Below, in pieces: positions 18,028-27,707 of a stretch of 37,424 bases of DNA; within the stretch, counting starts at the first letter, position 1; every line of letters starts with the position of its first letter. Origin of the DNA: an uncultured SAR86 cluster bacterium (lineage in GTDB: Bacteria; Pseudomonadota; Gammaproteobacteria; Magnimaribacterales; Magnimaribacteraceae); assembly GCA_902630715.1 (NCBI GenBank), contig CACOVO010000013.1:1-37424 (forward strand), given 5' to 3'. The notes below the pieces were generated by a model that saw only the letters and a program-made list of their open reading frames with translations, was not told the DNA's origin and made no database searches. A program made the position numbers and the translations under genes.

Positions 18028-21000
18028 CCTAGATTTTGTTCATCTACATGTTCACTCAGAGTACTCTTTAGTTGATGGGATAATTAGAATAAATGAACTG
18101 ATAGACCATACTGTCGAACTTGGATACAACTCTGTTGCATTAACCGATTTAACAAATTTATTTGGTTTAATTGAATTCTATAGATCCGCTAGAAAGAAAG
18201 GCGTCAAACCAATTGTAGGCTCGGAGATAAAAATTGCCAAAGACTTAGATTCTATTTCTGCTCCTTTAGTACTTTTGGCAATGAATAAAGAAGGATATAT
18301 AAATCTAACTAAATTAGTTTCAAAGGCTTATGTAGAAGGGCAAGCGAAGGGAGAACCAATTGTACTCTTCAGTTGGTTAGAGCAGTTTTCAGACGGAATT
18401 ATTGCTCTTTCTGGAGGAATGGATGGACATATTGGAAATTCAGTTTTAGCTGGAAATGAACAACTTTCGGAATCGAGAATTGATTTTTTCAAGAAAATAT
18501 TTGGAGATAATTTTTTTATCGAAATCCAAAGAACAGGAAAACCAAATGAGCATGAATATAACTCCTCTGTTCTTAAATTAGCATCTAAAAAAGAAATACC
18601 AGTTGTTGCAACAAATAATGTACGGTTTTTAAATTCAGTCGATCCAGATATTTCTCCATCTGACTTTGAGGCTCATGAGGCCAGAGTATGTATTCAAAGT
18701 GGAGATATTTTGGATGACCCGAGGAGACCCAAGAATTACACCGAGGAACAATTTTTCAGAAGTAAAGATGAAATGAAGGAATTATTCTCGGATATCCCCG
18801 AAGCGTTAATTAATACTGTAAAGATAGCTGCTAAGTGCAACATCGACCTTGAACTTGGAGAGTTCTTTTTACCAGATTTTGAAGTTCCCGATGAATTTTC
18901 TAGAGAGGAATATCTTCGAAAAATTTCTAAAGAAGGTCTTAATAAAAGAATACTTGATATAAAACAATCAATCGATCCTTATGATTTGGATGAATCCCTA
19001 TACAACAAAAGATTGGACTATGAACTGGATATGATTTGTAAACTAGATTTCGCAGGTTATTTTCTTATAGTCGCAGATTTTGTTAATTGGGCACAGAAGA
19101 ATAAGATTCCTGTTGGGCCCGGAAGAGGATCTGGAGCAGGCTCTATAGTTGCTTATGCTCTTGGCATAACAGCAATTGATCCTATGAAGTATGATCTTCT
19201 TTTTGAAAGGTTTTTAAATCCAGATAGAGTGAGTAATCCCGATTTTGACATTGATTTCTGTATTGAAGGTAGAGATAAAGTTTTGGAATATGTCACAAAT
19301 AAATATGGAAAAGACTCAGTTGCTCAAATAAGCACTAGAGGTACCATGGCGGCAAGAGCTGTATTGAGAGATGTTGTAAGAGTATTAGGAAAGCCATATG
19401 GATTTGGAGACAGACTTGCTAAAGCAATACCTGATGTTTTAGGTATAAGCCTTGAAGAGGCATATAAAGACAAACAATTTAAAGAAACTATCGATGAATC
19501 AGAAGAATCAAGAGAAGTTTTTGATATGGCTTTAAAACTTGAAGGCCTATCAAGGAGCGTCGGTACACACGCCGCTGGAGTTGTAATTGCACCAACTGCC
19601 TTAACAGACTTCACTCCTCTTTTTTTAGATTCTGATAAGGGAACTGTTGCATCTCAATTCGATATGGGAGATGTTGAGTCAGCAGGCCTTGTAAAATTTG
19701 ATTTTCTCGGCTTGAAAACACTTACGATAATTGATCAATCAGTTAGAAGAATAAATGAAAAGGCAAAAAATAAGAAGGACATGGTTGATATTGAGAATCT
19801 CTCTTTGAAAGACCCTCAAACTTTCGAACTATTACAGAGAGGTGAAACGACTGGTATTTTTCAACTTGAATCTAGAGGAATGAGAGATTATCTCAAGCAA
19901 TTAATTCCTAATGATTTTGAAGACATTGTTAGTATGAATGCTCTTTATCGCCCCGGTGCCCTTGGCATGAATATGGTTGATTCATATATAAATAGAAAGC
20001 ATGGAAAAGAAGAAGTCACATATGGTCATGAATCTGTGAAAAAGATACTGAGCACAACTTATGGTGTTATTGTTTACCAAGAACAGGTTATGCAAATTGC
20101 TCAAGAACTTTCGGGCTTTTCTCTTGGACAAGCAGATATTTTAAGAAGGGCTATGGGAAAAAAGAAAAAAGAAGAAATGGAAAGTTTACGCTCAACCTTC
20201 GTCGAGGGCGCAGTTAAAAAGGATGTAAATGAACGTTATGCTGCAAACCTTTTTGATCAAATCGAACAATTCGCGGGTTACGGTTTCAATAGATCTCATT
20301 CAGTAGGTTACGCTTTGATTGCTTACCAAACTGCTTGGCTCAAGGCTCATTATCCTGCAGAGTTTATGTCTTCAGTTTTGTCATGTGATTTAGGAAATAC
20401 TGATAACATACAGTTATTCGTAGATGATTGTAAAAATATAGGATTAAAGATTTTGAGTCCAGATATCAACCGAAGCTCTTATAGATTTGAAGATATCGAT
20501 TCTAAAACTATTCTTTACGGTTTAGGCGCAATAAAGGGCATAGGCGAGTCTTTAGTAGATAAAATTGTGTCGGAAAGAAAAGATGGTTTGTACAAGGACA
20601 TGTATGATTTTTGCATGAGAGTTGGTTTCAATAAAATAAATAAACGAATTCTTACTGCATTAATTGGTGCAGGCGCTTTAGATTGTTTAGGCGATAGAGA
20701 ATCTCTATTTAAAAGGATTGATTCCTGTTTAAGAAACGCTGAGCATGCTTCTGAGAGAAATAAAAGTAATATAAAAGATCTTTTTGATGAAGATAGTATT
20801 GAGCTTCCACAAGAAGAGATCGAAGAAGAAATAGAATTCGATAGTGTTTCTGCCGAATGGAATGCACTAGGGTTTTATTTACACACACATCCATTAGAAA
20901 ATAAAAAAAGAGAAGTAAGAAATATGTGTGGCTTTTTCATATCTGAACTGCAATCAGAGACTCATACTCAAAGGATTGCTGGATGCTTGATGCAATATAA

Positions 21001-21490
21001 TGTCAGACAGGGTAAAAGAGGTAGATTTGCATTTGCCACTTTGGACGATGGATCTGGAAAGATTGAAGTATCTATATGGGCAGAAGTATTTGAAAAATAC
21101 AGGAATCTTTTAAAAAAAGGTCAAATCTTGATTGTTGAAGGATTAATAGAAAAGGATGATTACTCTGACTTAATGAAGCATAAAATGATTGCTGAAAGGA
21201 TTCTAACCTTTGATCAGGCAAGGCATGAGTATATTAAAAACGTTAAGATAAATTTGGAAGATAGTCCCGAAAATACTAGTAATGCCATCAGCTCACTCAA
21301 AAAACTCGCAACAAGTGATCAGGGGAATACAATTTTAATTTCATATAAAGGGGATTCTGCTGCAGCAGACATAGTTCTTCCAAATCATTATTCTATTGAG
21401 ATAGATGATTCATCAATAAAATCTCTTAAGAAATGTTTTGGAGCAGACAATGTTGAGTTTGTTTATCATACTCAAAAACATATCAATTAA
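18011..21490 (+). CDS. dnaE: DNA polymerase III alpha subunit DnaE
   Basis: Replicative polymerase, 1159 residues (E. coli 1160). The PHP domain (1-270) opens [16 protein letters not shown]. The palm has [19 protein letters not shown] and the catalytic [19 protein letters not shown]. The fingers follow, then helix-hairpin-helix sequence ([16 protein letters not shown]), an OB fold (about 985-1060, [20 protein letters not shown]) and the tau-binding tail. At residues 921-925, exactly where E. coli has the beta-clamp pentapeptide QADMF, this protein has IKDLF, lacking the usual leading Gln. The ATG at 18011 lies inside rnhB. HolC and a HolD-like subunit are encoded elsewhere in the window. Confidence 0.99.
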   Translation: MNQIDNLDFVHLHVHSEYSLVDGIIRINELIDHTVELGYNSVALTDLTNLFGLIEFYRSARKKGVKPIVGSEIKIAKDLDSISAPLVLLAMNKEGYINLTKLVSKAYVEGQAKGEPIVLFSWLEQFSDGIIALSGGMDGHIGNSVLAGNEQLSESRIDFFKKIFGDNFFIEIQRTGKPNEHEYNSSVLKLASKKEIPVVATNNVRFLNSVDPDISPSDFEAHEARVCIQSGDILDDPRRPKNYTEEQFFRSKDEMKELFSDIPEALINTVKIAAKCNIDLELGEFFLPDFEVPDEFSREEYLRKISKEGLNKRILDIKQSIDPYDLDESLYNKRLDYELDMICKLDFAGYFLIVADFVNWAQKNKIPVGPGRGSGAGSIVAYALGITAIDPMKYDLLFERFLNPDRVSNPDFDIDFCIEGRDKVLEYVTNKYGKDSVAQISTRGTMAARAVLRDVVRVLGKPYGFGDRLAKAIPDVLGISLEEAYKDKQFKETIDESEESREVFDMALKLEGLSRSVGTHAAGVVIAPTALTDFTPLFLDSDKGTVASQFDMGDVESAGLVKFDFLGLKTLTIIDQSVRRINEKAKNKKDMVDIENLSLKDPQTFELLQRGETTGIFQLESRGMRDYLKQLIPNDFEDIVSMNALYRPGALGMNMVDSYINRKHGKEEVTYGHESVKKILSTTYGVIVYQEQVMQIAQELSGFSLGQADILRRAMGKKKKEEMESLRSTFVEGAVKKDVNERYAANLFDQIEQFAGYGFNRSHSVGYALIAYQTAWLKAHYPAEFMSSVLSCDLGNTDNIQLFVDDCKNIGLKILSPDINRSSYRFEDIDSKTILYGLGAIKGIGESLVDKIVSERKDGLYKDMYDFCMRVGFNKINKRILTALIGAGALDCLGDRESLFKRIDSCLRNAEHASERNKSNIKDLFDEDSIELPQEEIEEEIEFDSVSAEWNALGFYLHTHPLENKKREVRNMCGFFISELQSETHTQRIAGCLMQYNVRQGKRGRFAFATLDDGSGKIEVSIWAEVFEKYRNLLKKGQILIVEGLIEKDDYSDLMKHKMIAERILTFDQARHEYIKNVKINLEDSPENTSNAISSLKKLATSDQGNTILISYKGDSAAADIVLPNHYSIEIDDSSIKSLKKCFGADNVEFVYHTQKHIN

Positions 21491-21498
21491 TTCGTAAA

Positions 21499-22446
21499 AT
21501 GTTGAAAAGTTATTTAGATTTCGAACAACCCATTGCAGATTTAGAGCAAAAACTTTTAGATCTAAAAGATTCAGATATGGATGAAGAATCTATGAAGAAG
21601 GAAGTAATTCGTCTCAACGAATCGATAATGAAAACAACAGAAAAAATCTATTCTAGTCTTTCGCCTTGGCAAAATGTTCAAGTAGCTAGACATCCCGAAA
21701 GACCTCATTTTCTAGATTATATTGAAAGAATATCAGATGGATTTGATGAACTTCACGGGGATAGGCATTTTTCTGATGATAGGGCAGTAATAGGTGGTAT
21801 AGGCTCAATCGGTGAATATAAGGTCATGTTTATAGGACATGAGAAGGGTAGAAGCACTGAAGAGAAAATTTTACATAATTTTGGAATGTCTCAGCCTGAA
21901 GGATACAGAAAAGCATGCAGGTTAATGGAGTTAGCGGAAAGGTTTTCCCTCCCAGTCGTAACTTTGGTTGATACTCCTGGAGCTTATCCCGGTATTGATA
22001 GCGAGGAAAGAGGTCAAAGTGAAGCAATTGCACATAATCTGAGAGTTATGTCTTCTTTGAGAACGCCAATCATAGTGAATGTAGTGGGAGAGGGTGGATC
22101 AGGTGGTGCATTGGCTTTGGGAGTAGGTGATCACATAACTATGATGGAGCATTCAACTTATTCTGTAGCCTCTCCTGAAGCCTGTGCCAGTATTGTATGG
22201 AGAGATTCAACCAAAGCTGATCTGGCAGCCGATGCTATGAAACTAAATGCCGAAAGTATTCTTGAACTTGGTCTAATAGATGAAATTATTCCTGAGCCTT
22301 TGGGAGGTGCTCACAGAAATTTTGATCAAACATCCTCTAACTTATCAATGGTTGTGACAAAAAGCTTAGATGAATTAACCAATCTTTCGATTAACTCTCT
22401 TTTAGAAAAAAGATATGAGAGATTAATGAGTTACGGCTCAATTTAA
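21499..22446 (+). CDS. accA: Acetyl-CoA carboxylase carboxyltransferase alpha subunit
   Basis: With AccD it transfers carboxyl from carboxybiotin to acetyl-CoA, the committed step of fatty-acid synthesis. LDFEQPIADLEQKL at the N-terminus, WQNVQVARHPERPHFLDYI, FDELHGDRHFSDDRA, the CoA/carboxybiotin region LVDTPGAYPGI and VVGEGGSGGALALG are as expected. At 315 residues it is near E. coli (319). dnaE-accA adjacency is conserved in gammaproteobacteria. The ATG at 21499 is eight bases after dnaE. Its TAA stop overlaps the tilS ATG by one base. Confidence 0.99.
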   Translation: MLKSYLDFEQPIADLEQKLLDLKDSDMDEESMKKEVIRLNESIMKTTEKIYSSLSPWQNVQVARHPERPHFLDYIERISDGFDELHGDRHFSDDRAVIGGIGSIGEYKVMFIGHEKGRSTEEKILHNFGMSQPEGYRKACRLMELAERFSLPVVTLVDTPGAYPGIDSEERGQSEAIAHNLRVMSSLRTPIIVNVVGEGGSGGALALGVGDHITMMEHSTYSVASPEACASIVWRDSTKADLAADAMKLNAESILELGLIDEIIPEPLGGAHRNFDQTSSNLSMVVTKSLDELTNLSINSLLEKRYERLMSYGSI

Positions 22447-23747
22447 TGTCCGAACTAGTTCTAGACAGCGATTTTTTAATAAATTTCGATAGGATCGGAG
22501 TAGCATTTTCTGGTGGGCTTGATTCAACAGTTTTATTGCAAGTAATTGCAGACTATCCATCTCTGAAGAGAAAATGTACCGCATTACATATAAATCACGG
22601 CCTTCAAGAATTATCTGATGATTGGGAAAAAATTTGCGAAGATAAGGCATTAAGTCTTGGTATAAGTTTTAAATCTTGGAAGTTAAAGAATTTGCAAAGT
22701 TTCTCTGAAAACTCTATGAGAGACGAAAGGCTAAAGATTTTTGAAAATTGGGTAAATGATAATGATATCATTTTGACAGGACATCATCTTGAAGACCAAA
22801 CAGAAACAATTTTATTTAGAATCTTTAGAGGTACGGGGCTTAAAGGCCTAAAAGGAATTAGCAAAACAGCAACAGTAAAGAATATAAATTTTCACAGACC
22901 TTTTTTAGAAAAAAGTAAAAAAGATTTGCTTTTATACGCAGAAGAAAAAAATTTGAATTGGGTGGAAGATCCATCCAATAAAGAATCTTATTTCTCTAGA
23001 AATAAAATTCGTAATGATTTAATACCTAACATTGAGAGTAGGTGGCCTTTCATTAACAAATCTATTACCAAACTGTCTGAAGAGGCCGAAAAGGGCAATA
23101 AAATTTTGCATGAAGTTGCACAAGAGGATTACTCGAATACTAAAATACATAATAATATTCTTCAGCTTGATACAGTCAGGATCTTAAGCAAAGCGAGGCA
23201 AGAAAACTTAATTAGATTTTGGTTGAAAGATGAAAATAAATTACAAATATCTTCGGGGCAAATAGATCAAATTCTTCGATCCATTTCGAAATCATCAAGA
23301 GGAACAAGGGAATTTTTAATTGAAGGAGATGAAGTTAAAAAGATAATTTTATCTTCTCAGGAAATTCAAATACTCAATCATGAACCTAAATCATTACCAA
23401 TAGATTTATGTATTAATTGGGATTTTAAAGATAGTATAAAAATACCATCAGGAGAACTTTCGGTAGTTGAGTCTTTCGGAAAGGGCTTGGATAAAAAATA
23501 TATCGGACTTAATGCTGAAGTAAGAGCTAGAGTTGGGGGAGAAAAATGTAAGCCTTTTGGTAGAGATAAGAGCCAAAAGCTTAAAAATCTTTTCCAAGAA
23601 TTTGAAATTCCTGATTGGAAGAGAAGCAGTATTCCTTTAATCTATTTGAATAACGAAATAGCAGCTGTAGGAGATCTATGGATATGTGAAGATTTCCACA
23701 CAGAGAGCGATGACAAAGGAATATCTATTGTTTGGAAAATAACATGA
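22446..23747 (+). CDS. tilS: tRNA(Ile)-lysidine synthase TilS
   Basis: Modifies C34 of the tRNA-Ile CAU anticodon to lysidine so that it reads AUA; essential in bacteria. The N-type ATP pyrophosphatase loop is VAFSGGLDSTVLL. LHINHGLQE, TGHHLEDQTETILFRIFRGTGLKGLKGI and LNWVEDPSNKESYFSRNKIRNDLIP, the family signature, follow. The C-terminal tRNA-binding domain ends with CKPFGRDKSQKLKNLFQEFEIPDWKR. At 433 residues it matches E. coli (432). The ATG at 22446 overlaps the accA stop (TAATG). In pseudomonads pyrG, kdsA and eno follow tilS; here they do not. Confidence 0.97.
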   Translation: MSELVLDSDFLINFDRIGVAFSGGLDSTVLLQVIADYPSLKRKCTALHINHGLQELSDDWEKICEDKALSLGISFKSWKLKNLQSFSENSMRDERLKIFENWVNDNDIILTGHHLEDQTETILFRIFRGTGLKGLKGISKTATVKNINFHRPFLEKSKKDLLLYAEEKNLNWVEDPSNKESYFSRNKIRNDLIPNIESRWPFINKSITKLSEEAEKGNKILHEVAQEDYSNTKIHNNILQLDTVRILSKARQENLIRFWLKDENKLQISSGQIDQILRSISKSSRGTREFLIEGDEVKKIILSSQEIQILNHEPKSLPIDLCINWDFKDSIKIPSGELSVVESFGKGLDKKYIGLNAEVRARVGGEKCKPFGRDKSQKLKNLFQEFEIPDWKRSSIPLIYLNNEIAAVGDLWICEDFHTESDDKGISIVWKIT

Positions 23748-23765
23748 AAATCTTAGGAGAAAGAA

Positions 23766-24539
23766 ATGAATTTTGAAACAGTTAAATATGAAATTATAGG
23801 AGCAGTAGCACTTATTAGTTTTAATAGACCAGAAGTAAGGAATGCATTTAATGCCAAAATGACAGAGGATATTTTGGAAGCTCTTAGAACAGCAAAGGAC
23901 GAAAAATCTGTAAGAGCAATAGTACTTACTGGCGAAGGTCTTAGTTTCTCTGCTGGAGCAGACTTATCAGCTAGAGACAATAAATGGTCGGATACCGAAA
24001 TGGCATTGAATGAGGGTTATTTACCTAGTCTGAGAGAAATAATGCAAATGCCTAAACCGGTTATATCAGCTGTGAATGGTGCCGCTGCAGGAATAGGAAG
24101 CGCTTATGCAATGGCCTGTGATCTGACAGTTATGGCTGAAGACTCCTACATACTTCAAGCTTTTAGTAATATTGGATTAATTCCTGATGGAGGAGCTAAT
24201 TGGTTTCTAACAAATACTGTAGGCTATAAATTGGCTTATCAAATCGCTATCGAGGGAGAAAGGATAAACTCAAATAGATGTCTTGAACTAGGACTTGCTA
24301 ACAAAGTAACTTCATCTGATAACTTAATTCAAGAGGCTATGAATTGGGCAGAAAAATTGAGTTTGCGATCTTCTCAATCATTGAGGCTGACAAAAAAAAT
24401 TATGCGCGAAGCTTTGGATAGCTCTTATGAAGATATTTACAGGCTCGAGGCAGAAATTCAAAACACACTTACTGGATCAGAAGACAACATTGAAGGGATA
24501 ACTGCTTTTATGGAGAAAAGAACACCTAGCTTCAAATGA
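23766..24539 (+). CDS. Crotonase-fold acyl-CoA isomerase/hydratase, PaaG-like
   Basis: A 257-residue crotonase-superfamily protein. The two oxyanion-hole segments are present (GLSFSAGADL at about 58-67; NGAAAGIGSAYAMACD at about 104-119). The two catalytic glutamates of enoyl-CoA hydratase are not: their aligned positions hold Ala (about 113) and Phe (about 133). Instead it has GLIPDGG, the Asp-containing signature seen in PaaG-type epoxyphenylacetyl-CoA and enoyl-CoA isomerases. It is therefore more likely an isomerase than a hydratase. No phenylacetate catabolism genes are nearby, so the substrate is unknown. A good AGGAGA site precedes the ATG at 23766. It ends the plus-strand superoperon, two bases from the convergent transporter gene. 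Confidence 0.85.
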   Translation: MNFETVKYEIIGAVALISFNRPEVRNAFNAKMTEDILEALRTAKDEKSVRAIVLTGEGLSFSAGADLSARDNKWSDTEMALNEGYLPSLREIMQMPKPVISAVNGAAAGIGSAYAMACDLTVMAEDSYILQAFSNIGLIPDGGANWFLTNTVGYKLAYQIAIEGERINSNRCLELGLANKVTSSDNLIQEAMNWAEKLSLRSSQSLRLTKKIMREALDSSYEDIYRLEAEIQNTLTGSEDNIEGITAFMEKRTPSFK

Positions 24540-24541
24540 TA

Positions 24542-25936
24542 TCAGTTGTTTTGATTTTCTAATTCCGCTCTCAAATCCAAATGTTTTTCCTTTGTTAAAG
24601 GGTAAAACCAAGTTAGAAACAAAGCTGGAACGAAGAAAGCAGCACACCCTAAACAGTAGTAGATTCTTAGTGCTAACATCGCGCTCTCGCTATTATTTGA
24701 TCCCGGTATAAAGCCGGAAAAATCTACTAATATAGCGGCAGCCCAAACAGCAATCATTGCTGAAATTTTTGCAATCATTCCGTTCAATGCAAAAAAAGTG
24801 CCAGCACGTCTTCCACCAGTTTTTAGTGAATCTAAATCTACTACATCCGCGAGCATTGAGGCAGGAAGGAATTGTAGTCCCCCAAAACAGAAACCTTTTA
24901 AAAGAAAAAGCGCGTGGAACTCATTAAAGTCTCCTCTTTCTAAAAAGAAACATAGAAAGCTCACAGATCCTGTTCCAACGAGAGTTATACAAAAAGCTTT
25001 ATGCTTACCTAAAGTCTTACCTAGCCAAAGCCAGAATGGTATTCCTATAAGCCCAGCAATGAAATATCTTGCATAAGATGCACCAACTGTTTCAATCCCT
25101 ATAACGTCTCTTACAAACCAAAGAGAAAGTGTATTTCGGAAAGATTCACCTGCTATTACCAGAAAAATAATTAAGAGAATCCTTATAAGTAGAGGATTTT
25201 CTGCGGCATATTTTAGCCCTTCAACCAGGGGAACCTTTTTTTCCACCTTTGGCATTGGATCGGGTACTTTCCAGATGGCCCAGGCGGCAAATATAGGAAG
25301 TAATAAAACAATGCCAATACCCATGCTTGCAAGAATGTCTGCCATTTTTCCAGAGGTCGAGAAATCCTGGAATACAAAGATAGCGGCAAGCATCCTTTGG
25401 ACTGATTCAAGGAAACCTATTCCCTGACCTGAAACTTCAATGGCAAGCGGAATTAGTGCTGAGATTAATAAACCTATCAAGGTCCATCCCTCTCTTCCTC
25501 CGACAACTCTTGATCTTTGATGATAATCTGGAGATATCTCTGCACCCCATGCTCCATAAGGTATACTGATAATTGTAGATCCAAGATACATAAGCATCAT
25601 CCAGACAACAAAATATGTTATCGATACTTCACTACCTGGAATGAATAGTTTGTATATGGCAAGCATCATTAAGGGGACGCCTAATATGATCCAGGGCTTC
25701 CTTCTCCCTATAGAGGTCTTTGTTGAGTCACCTAATTGGCCTAGGATCGGATCGGTTATTACGTCAGTAAATCTGGCAATTAAGAGCAAATTTGCAATTA
25801 TGTATAGAGGTATGCCTACAACCTCAGAGTAGAAAGGGATGAGCCATATTGCAATTGGGTAGCCTATCATTGCTAGTGGAGTTGCTAACCCACCGTACGC
25901 AATTATCGTATTACGTTTAACTGACGCACTGCTCAT
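24542..25936 (-). CDS. GPH-family (MelB-like) sugar/cation symporter
   Basis: A 464-residue, twelve-helix inner-membrane carrier of the glycoside-pentoside-hexuronide family within the major facilitator superfamily. RFTDVITDPILGQLGD (Asp58 and Asp62) has the four-residue spacing of the cation-binding Asp55 and Asp59 of MelB. TSIGRRKPWIILGVPL is the family signature loop between helices 2 and 3. A second GGRRAGTFFALNG-type loop lies near the helix 10-11 region. The substrate cannot be read from sequence; a sugar or sugar-like osmolyte is the default inference. It is 47 bases downstream of leuA on the same strand, with a strong GGGGAG site that can pair with an upstream ATCTCC. It converges with the PaaG-like gene. 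Confidence 0.9.
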   Translation of the reverse strand: MSSASVKRNTIIAYGGLATPLAMIGYPIAIWLIPFYSEVVGIPLYIIANLLLIARFTDVITDPILGQLGDSTKTSIGRRKPWIILGVPLMMLAIYKLFIPGSEVSITYFVVWMMLMYLGSTIISIPYGAWGAEISPDYHQRSRVVGGREGWTLIGLLISALIPLAIEVSGQGIGFLESVQRMLAAIFVFQDFSTSGKMADILASMGIGIVLLLPIFAAWAIWKVPDPMPKVEKKVPLVEGLKYAAENPLLIRILLIIFLVIAGESFRNTLSLWFVRDVIGIETVGASYARYFIAGLIGIPFWLWLGKTLGKHKAFCITLVGTGSVSFLCFFLERGDFNEFHALFLLKGFCFGGLQFLPASMLADVVDLDSLKTGGRRAGTFFALNGMIAKISAMIAVWAAAILVDFSGFIPGSNNSESAMLALRIYYCLGCAAFFVPALFLTWFYPLTKEKHLDLRAELENQNN

Positions 25937-25938
25937 AA

Positions 25939-25967
25939 ATCTCCCCTAGAATTATTTTCTCGGAGAT
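25939..25967 (-). promoter_or_regulatory. Possible Shine-Dalgarno-masking hairpin before the GPH transporter
   Basis: In the leuA-transporter gap, ATCTCC (25967-25962 on the minus strand) is the exact complement of GGAGAT (25944-25939), which contains the ribosome binding site of the transporter start at 25936. The loop is 17 bases. TATAAT at 25975-25970 just upstream could be a promoter, but no well-spaced -35 is seen. A 6-bp stem is marginal, so this is a candidate only. Confidence 0.35.
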
Positions 25968-25983
25968 ATATTATAGTTTTAAG

Positions 25984-27666
25984 CTATTTAGACAATCTAT
26001 TTAAGCCATTAATCACTGATAATAGCCCTGCGATAACAGTATTTTGGTGCATGCCTACGCCCCAGACAAACTGATCCTCCAGTAATAATTCTGAGTAAGC
26101 TACTGCTTTAGCATCCGAACCAGAACTGATTGCGTGTTGATGATAATCTGAAATCTTTATATCAAGATTTAAGTTTCCTTTTAGCGCATCTATCATCGCA
26201 TCAATAGGTCCATTTCCTGATCCCTCTATAGTCATTTCTTTAGAGTTGACTTTAAGACCTATCTTAATCTTATCAGATTGAGTTCCATCTTCATTAGATT
26301 GCGATTCTATATTATGTGAAATAAAATCGTATTTACCCGACTCATTCAGATAAGTTTTTCTAAAGTTCTCCCAAATGTCAGAGGGAGTAATCTCCTTACC
26401 TGAATCATCAGCAATTTTTTGAATCACTTGGCTAAATTCAATCTGTAATCTCCTTGGCATACTTAACCCATGATCCTTTTCAAGTAAGTAAGCCACTCCT
26501 CCTTTACCGGATTGACTATTTATACGTATTACTGCTTCGTAAGATCGTCCTACGTCCGCAGGATCGATTGGCAAATACGGCACTTCCCAAGTCTCTTTAT
26601 TAGTATTTCTCAAATCAGATAAGCCTTTTTTAATGGCATCTTGATGCGATCCTGAGAATGCAGTAAAAACTAGGTCACCTGCGTAAGGATGCCTTGGATG
26701 CACAGGTAACTGATTGCAGTATTCGGCTTCTCGCATTATTGGATTAATATTTGAAAAATCGAGATGAGGATCAACCCCTTGGGTCAACATATTCAAAGCA
26801 AGAGTCACCAAGTCAACATTACCTGTTCTTTCACCATTGCCAAATAAAGTGCCTTCAATCCTATCAGCACCCGCCATAACCCCAAGCTCTGTTGCAGCTA
26901 CAGCTGTCCCTCTATCATTATGGGGATGGAGGCTTATTACAATGTCATTTCTGTTTTCTAGATTTCTGCACATCCACTCTATTTGGTCAGCATAAATATT
27001 TGGTGAAGCCATCTCCACTGTTGCAGGCAGATTTATTATTGTTTTTTTGTTTTTATTTGGTTTCCAGATTTCATTTACGGCATTGCAAACTTCTACCGCA
27101 TAAGGAAGTTCTGTTCCTGTAAAACTTTCGGGACTATATTCGAAGGTCCAGTCTGTTTGATTATATTTCTCTGATTCTTCTTTGACCCATTTTGCTCCGT
27201 CAGTAGCAATTTTTTTTATACCTTTTTCGTCACTATTGAAAACAACTCTTCTTTGTAAGGTCGAAGTTGAATTATATACATGAACAATAGCTTTATTTGC
27301 TCCTTCTAAAGCTTTAAAAGTTTTTTTAATAAGCTCCGGTCTCGCCTGAGTGAGAGCTTGAATAGTTACATCCTGTGGAATTAAATTATCTTCGATTATT
27401 TTCCTAGTAAAATCAAAATCTGTTTGAGAGGCAGAAGGGAAGCCAACCTCAATTTCTTTAAATCCAATTTCTAAAAGTAATTTGAACATTCTGAGCTTTT
27501 TTTCTTCACCCATAGGCTCGATTAAAGCTTGATTCCCATCCCTCAGATCCACACTACACCAGATAGGGGATGAGCTTATGGTCTTCGAGGGCCACAACCT
27601 ATCTTCCAGTTTTATTGGATTAAAGGCACGATATTTTGATGTGGCGTCATTTATTATTTTAGTCAA
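25984..27666 (-). CDS. leuA: 2-isopropylmalate synthase, long yeast-type LeuA
   Basis: First committed step of leucine synthesis (2-ketoisovalerate plus acetyl-CoA). It is 560 residues, matching the long LeuA subfamily of fungi, actinobacteria and some proteobacteria rather than the 523-residue E. coli type. It opens RAFNPIKLEDRLWPSKTI. The TIM-barrel metal site is DLRDGNQ, with SLHPHNDRGTAVAATELG and LFGNGERTGNVDLVTLAL. The C-terminal domain (about 430-560; KIKIGLKVNSKEMTIEGSGNGPIDAMIDALKG) is the dimer domain that mediates leucine feedback inhibition in the family. The start is TTG at 27666 with GGGAG upstream. A Leu/Ile/Val-rich leader peptide and hairpin precede it, suggesting attenuation. 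No leuBCD genes are in the window. Confidence 0.97.
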   Translation of the reverse strand: MTKIINDATSKYRAFNPIKLEDRLWPSKTISSSPIWCSVDLRDGNQALIEPMGEEKKLRMFKLLLEIGFKEIEVGFPSASQTDFDFTRKIIEDNLIPQDVTIQALTQARPELIKKTFKALEGANKAIVHVYNSTSTLQRRVVFNSDEKGIKKIATDGAKWVKEESEKYNQTDWTFEYSPESFTGTELPYAVEVCNAVNEIWKPNKNKKTIINLPATVEMASPNIYADQIEWMCRNLENRNDIVISLHPHNDRGTAVAATELGVMAGADRIEGTLFGNGERTGNVDLVTLALNMLTQGVDPHLDFSNINPIMREAEYCNQLPVHPRHPYAGDLVFTAFSGSHQDAIKKGLSDLRNTNKETWEVPYLPIDPADVGRSYEAVIRINSQSGKGGVAYLLEKDHGLSMPRRLQIEFSQVIQKIADDSGKEITPSDIWENFRKTYLNESGKYDFISHNIESQSNEDGTQSDKIKIGLKVNSKEMTIEGSGNGPIDAMIDALKGNLNLDIKISDYHQHAISSGSDAKAVAYSELLLEDQFVWGVGMHQNTVIAGLLSVINGLNRLSK

Positions 27667-27707
27667 TTTTTATCTCCCAAAAAGTGATTAGACAGTTGAA
27701 ATTAAGG

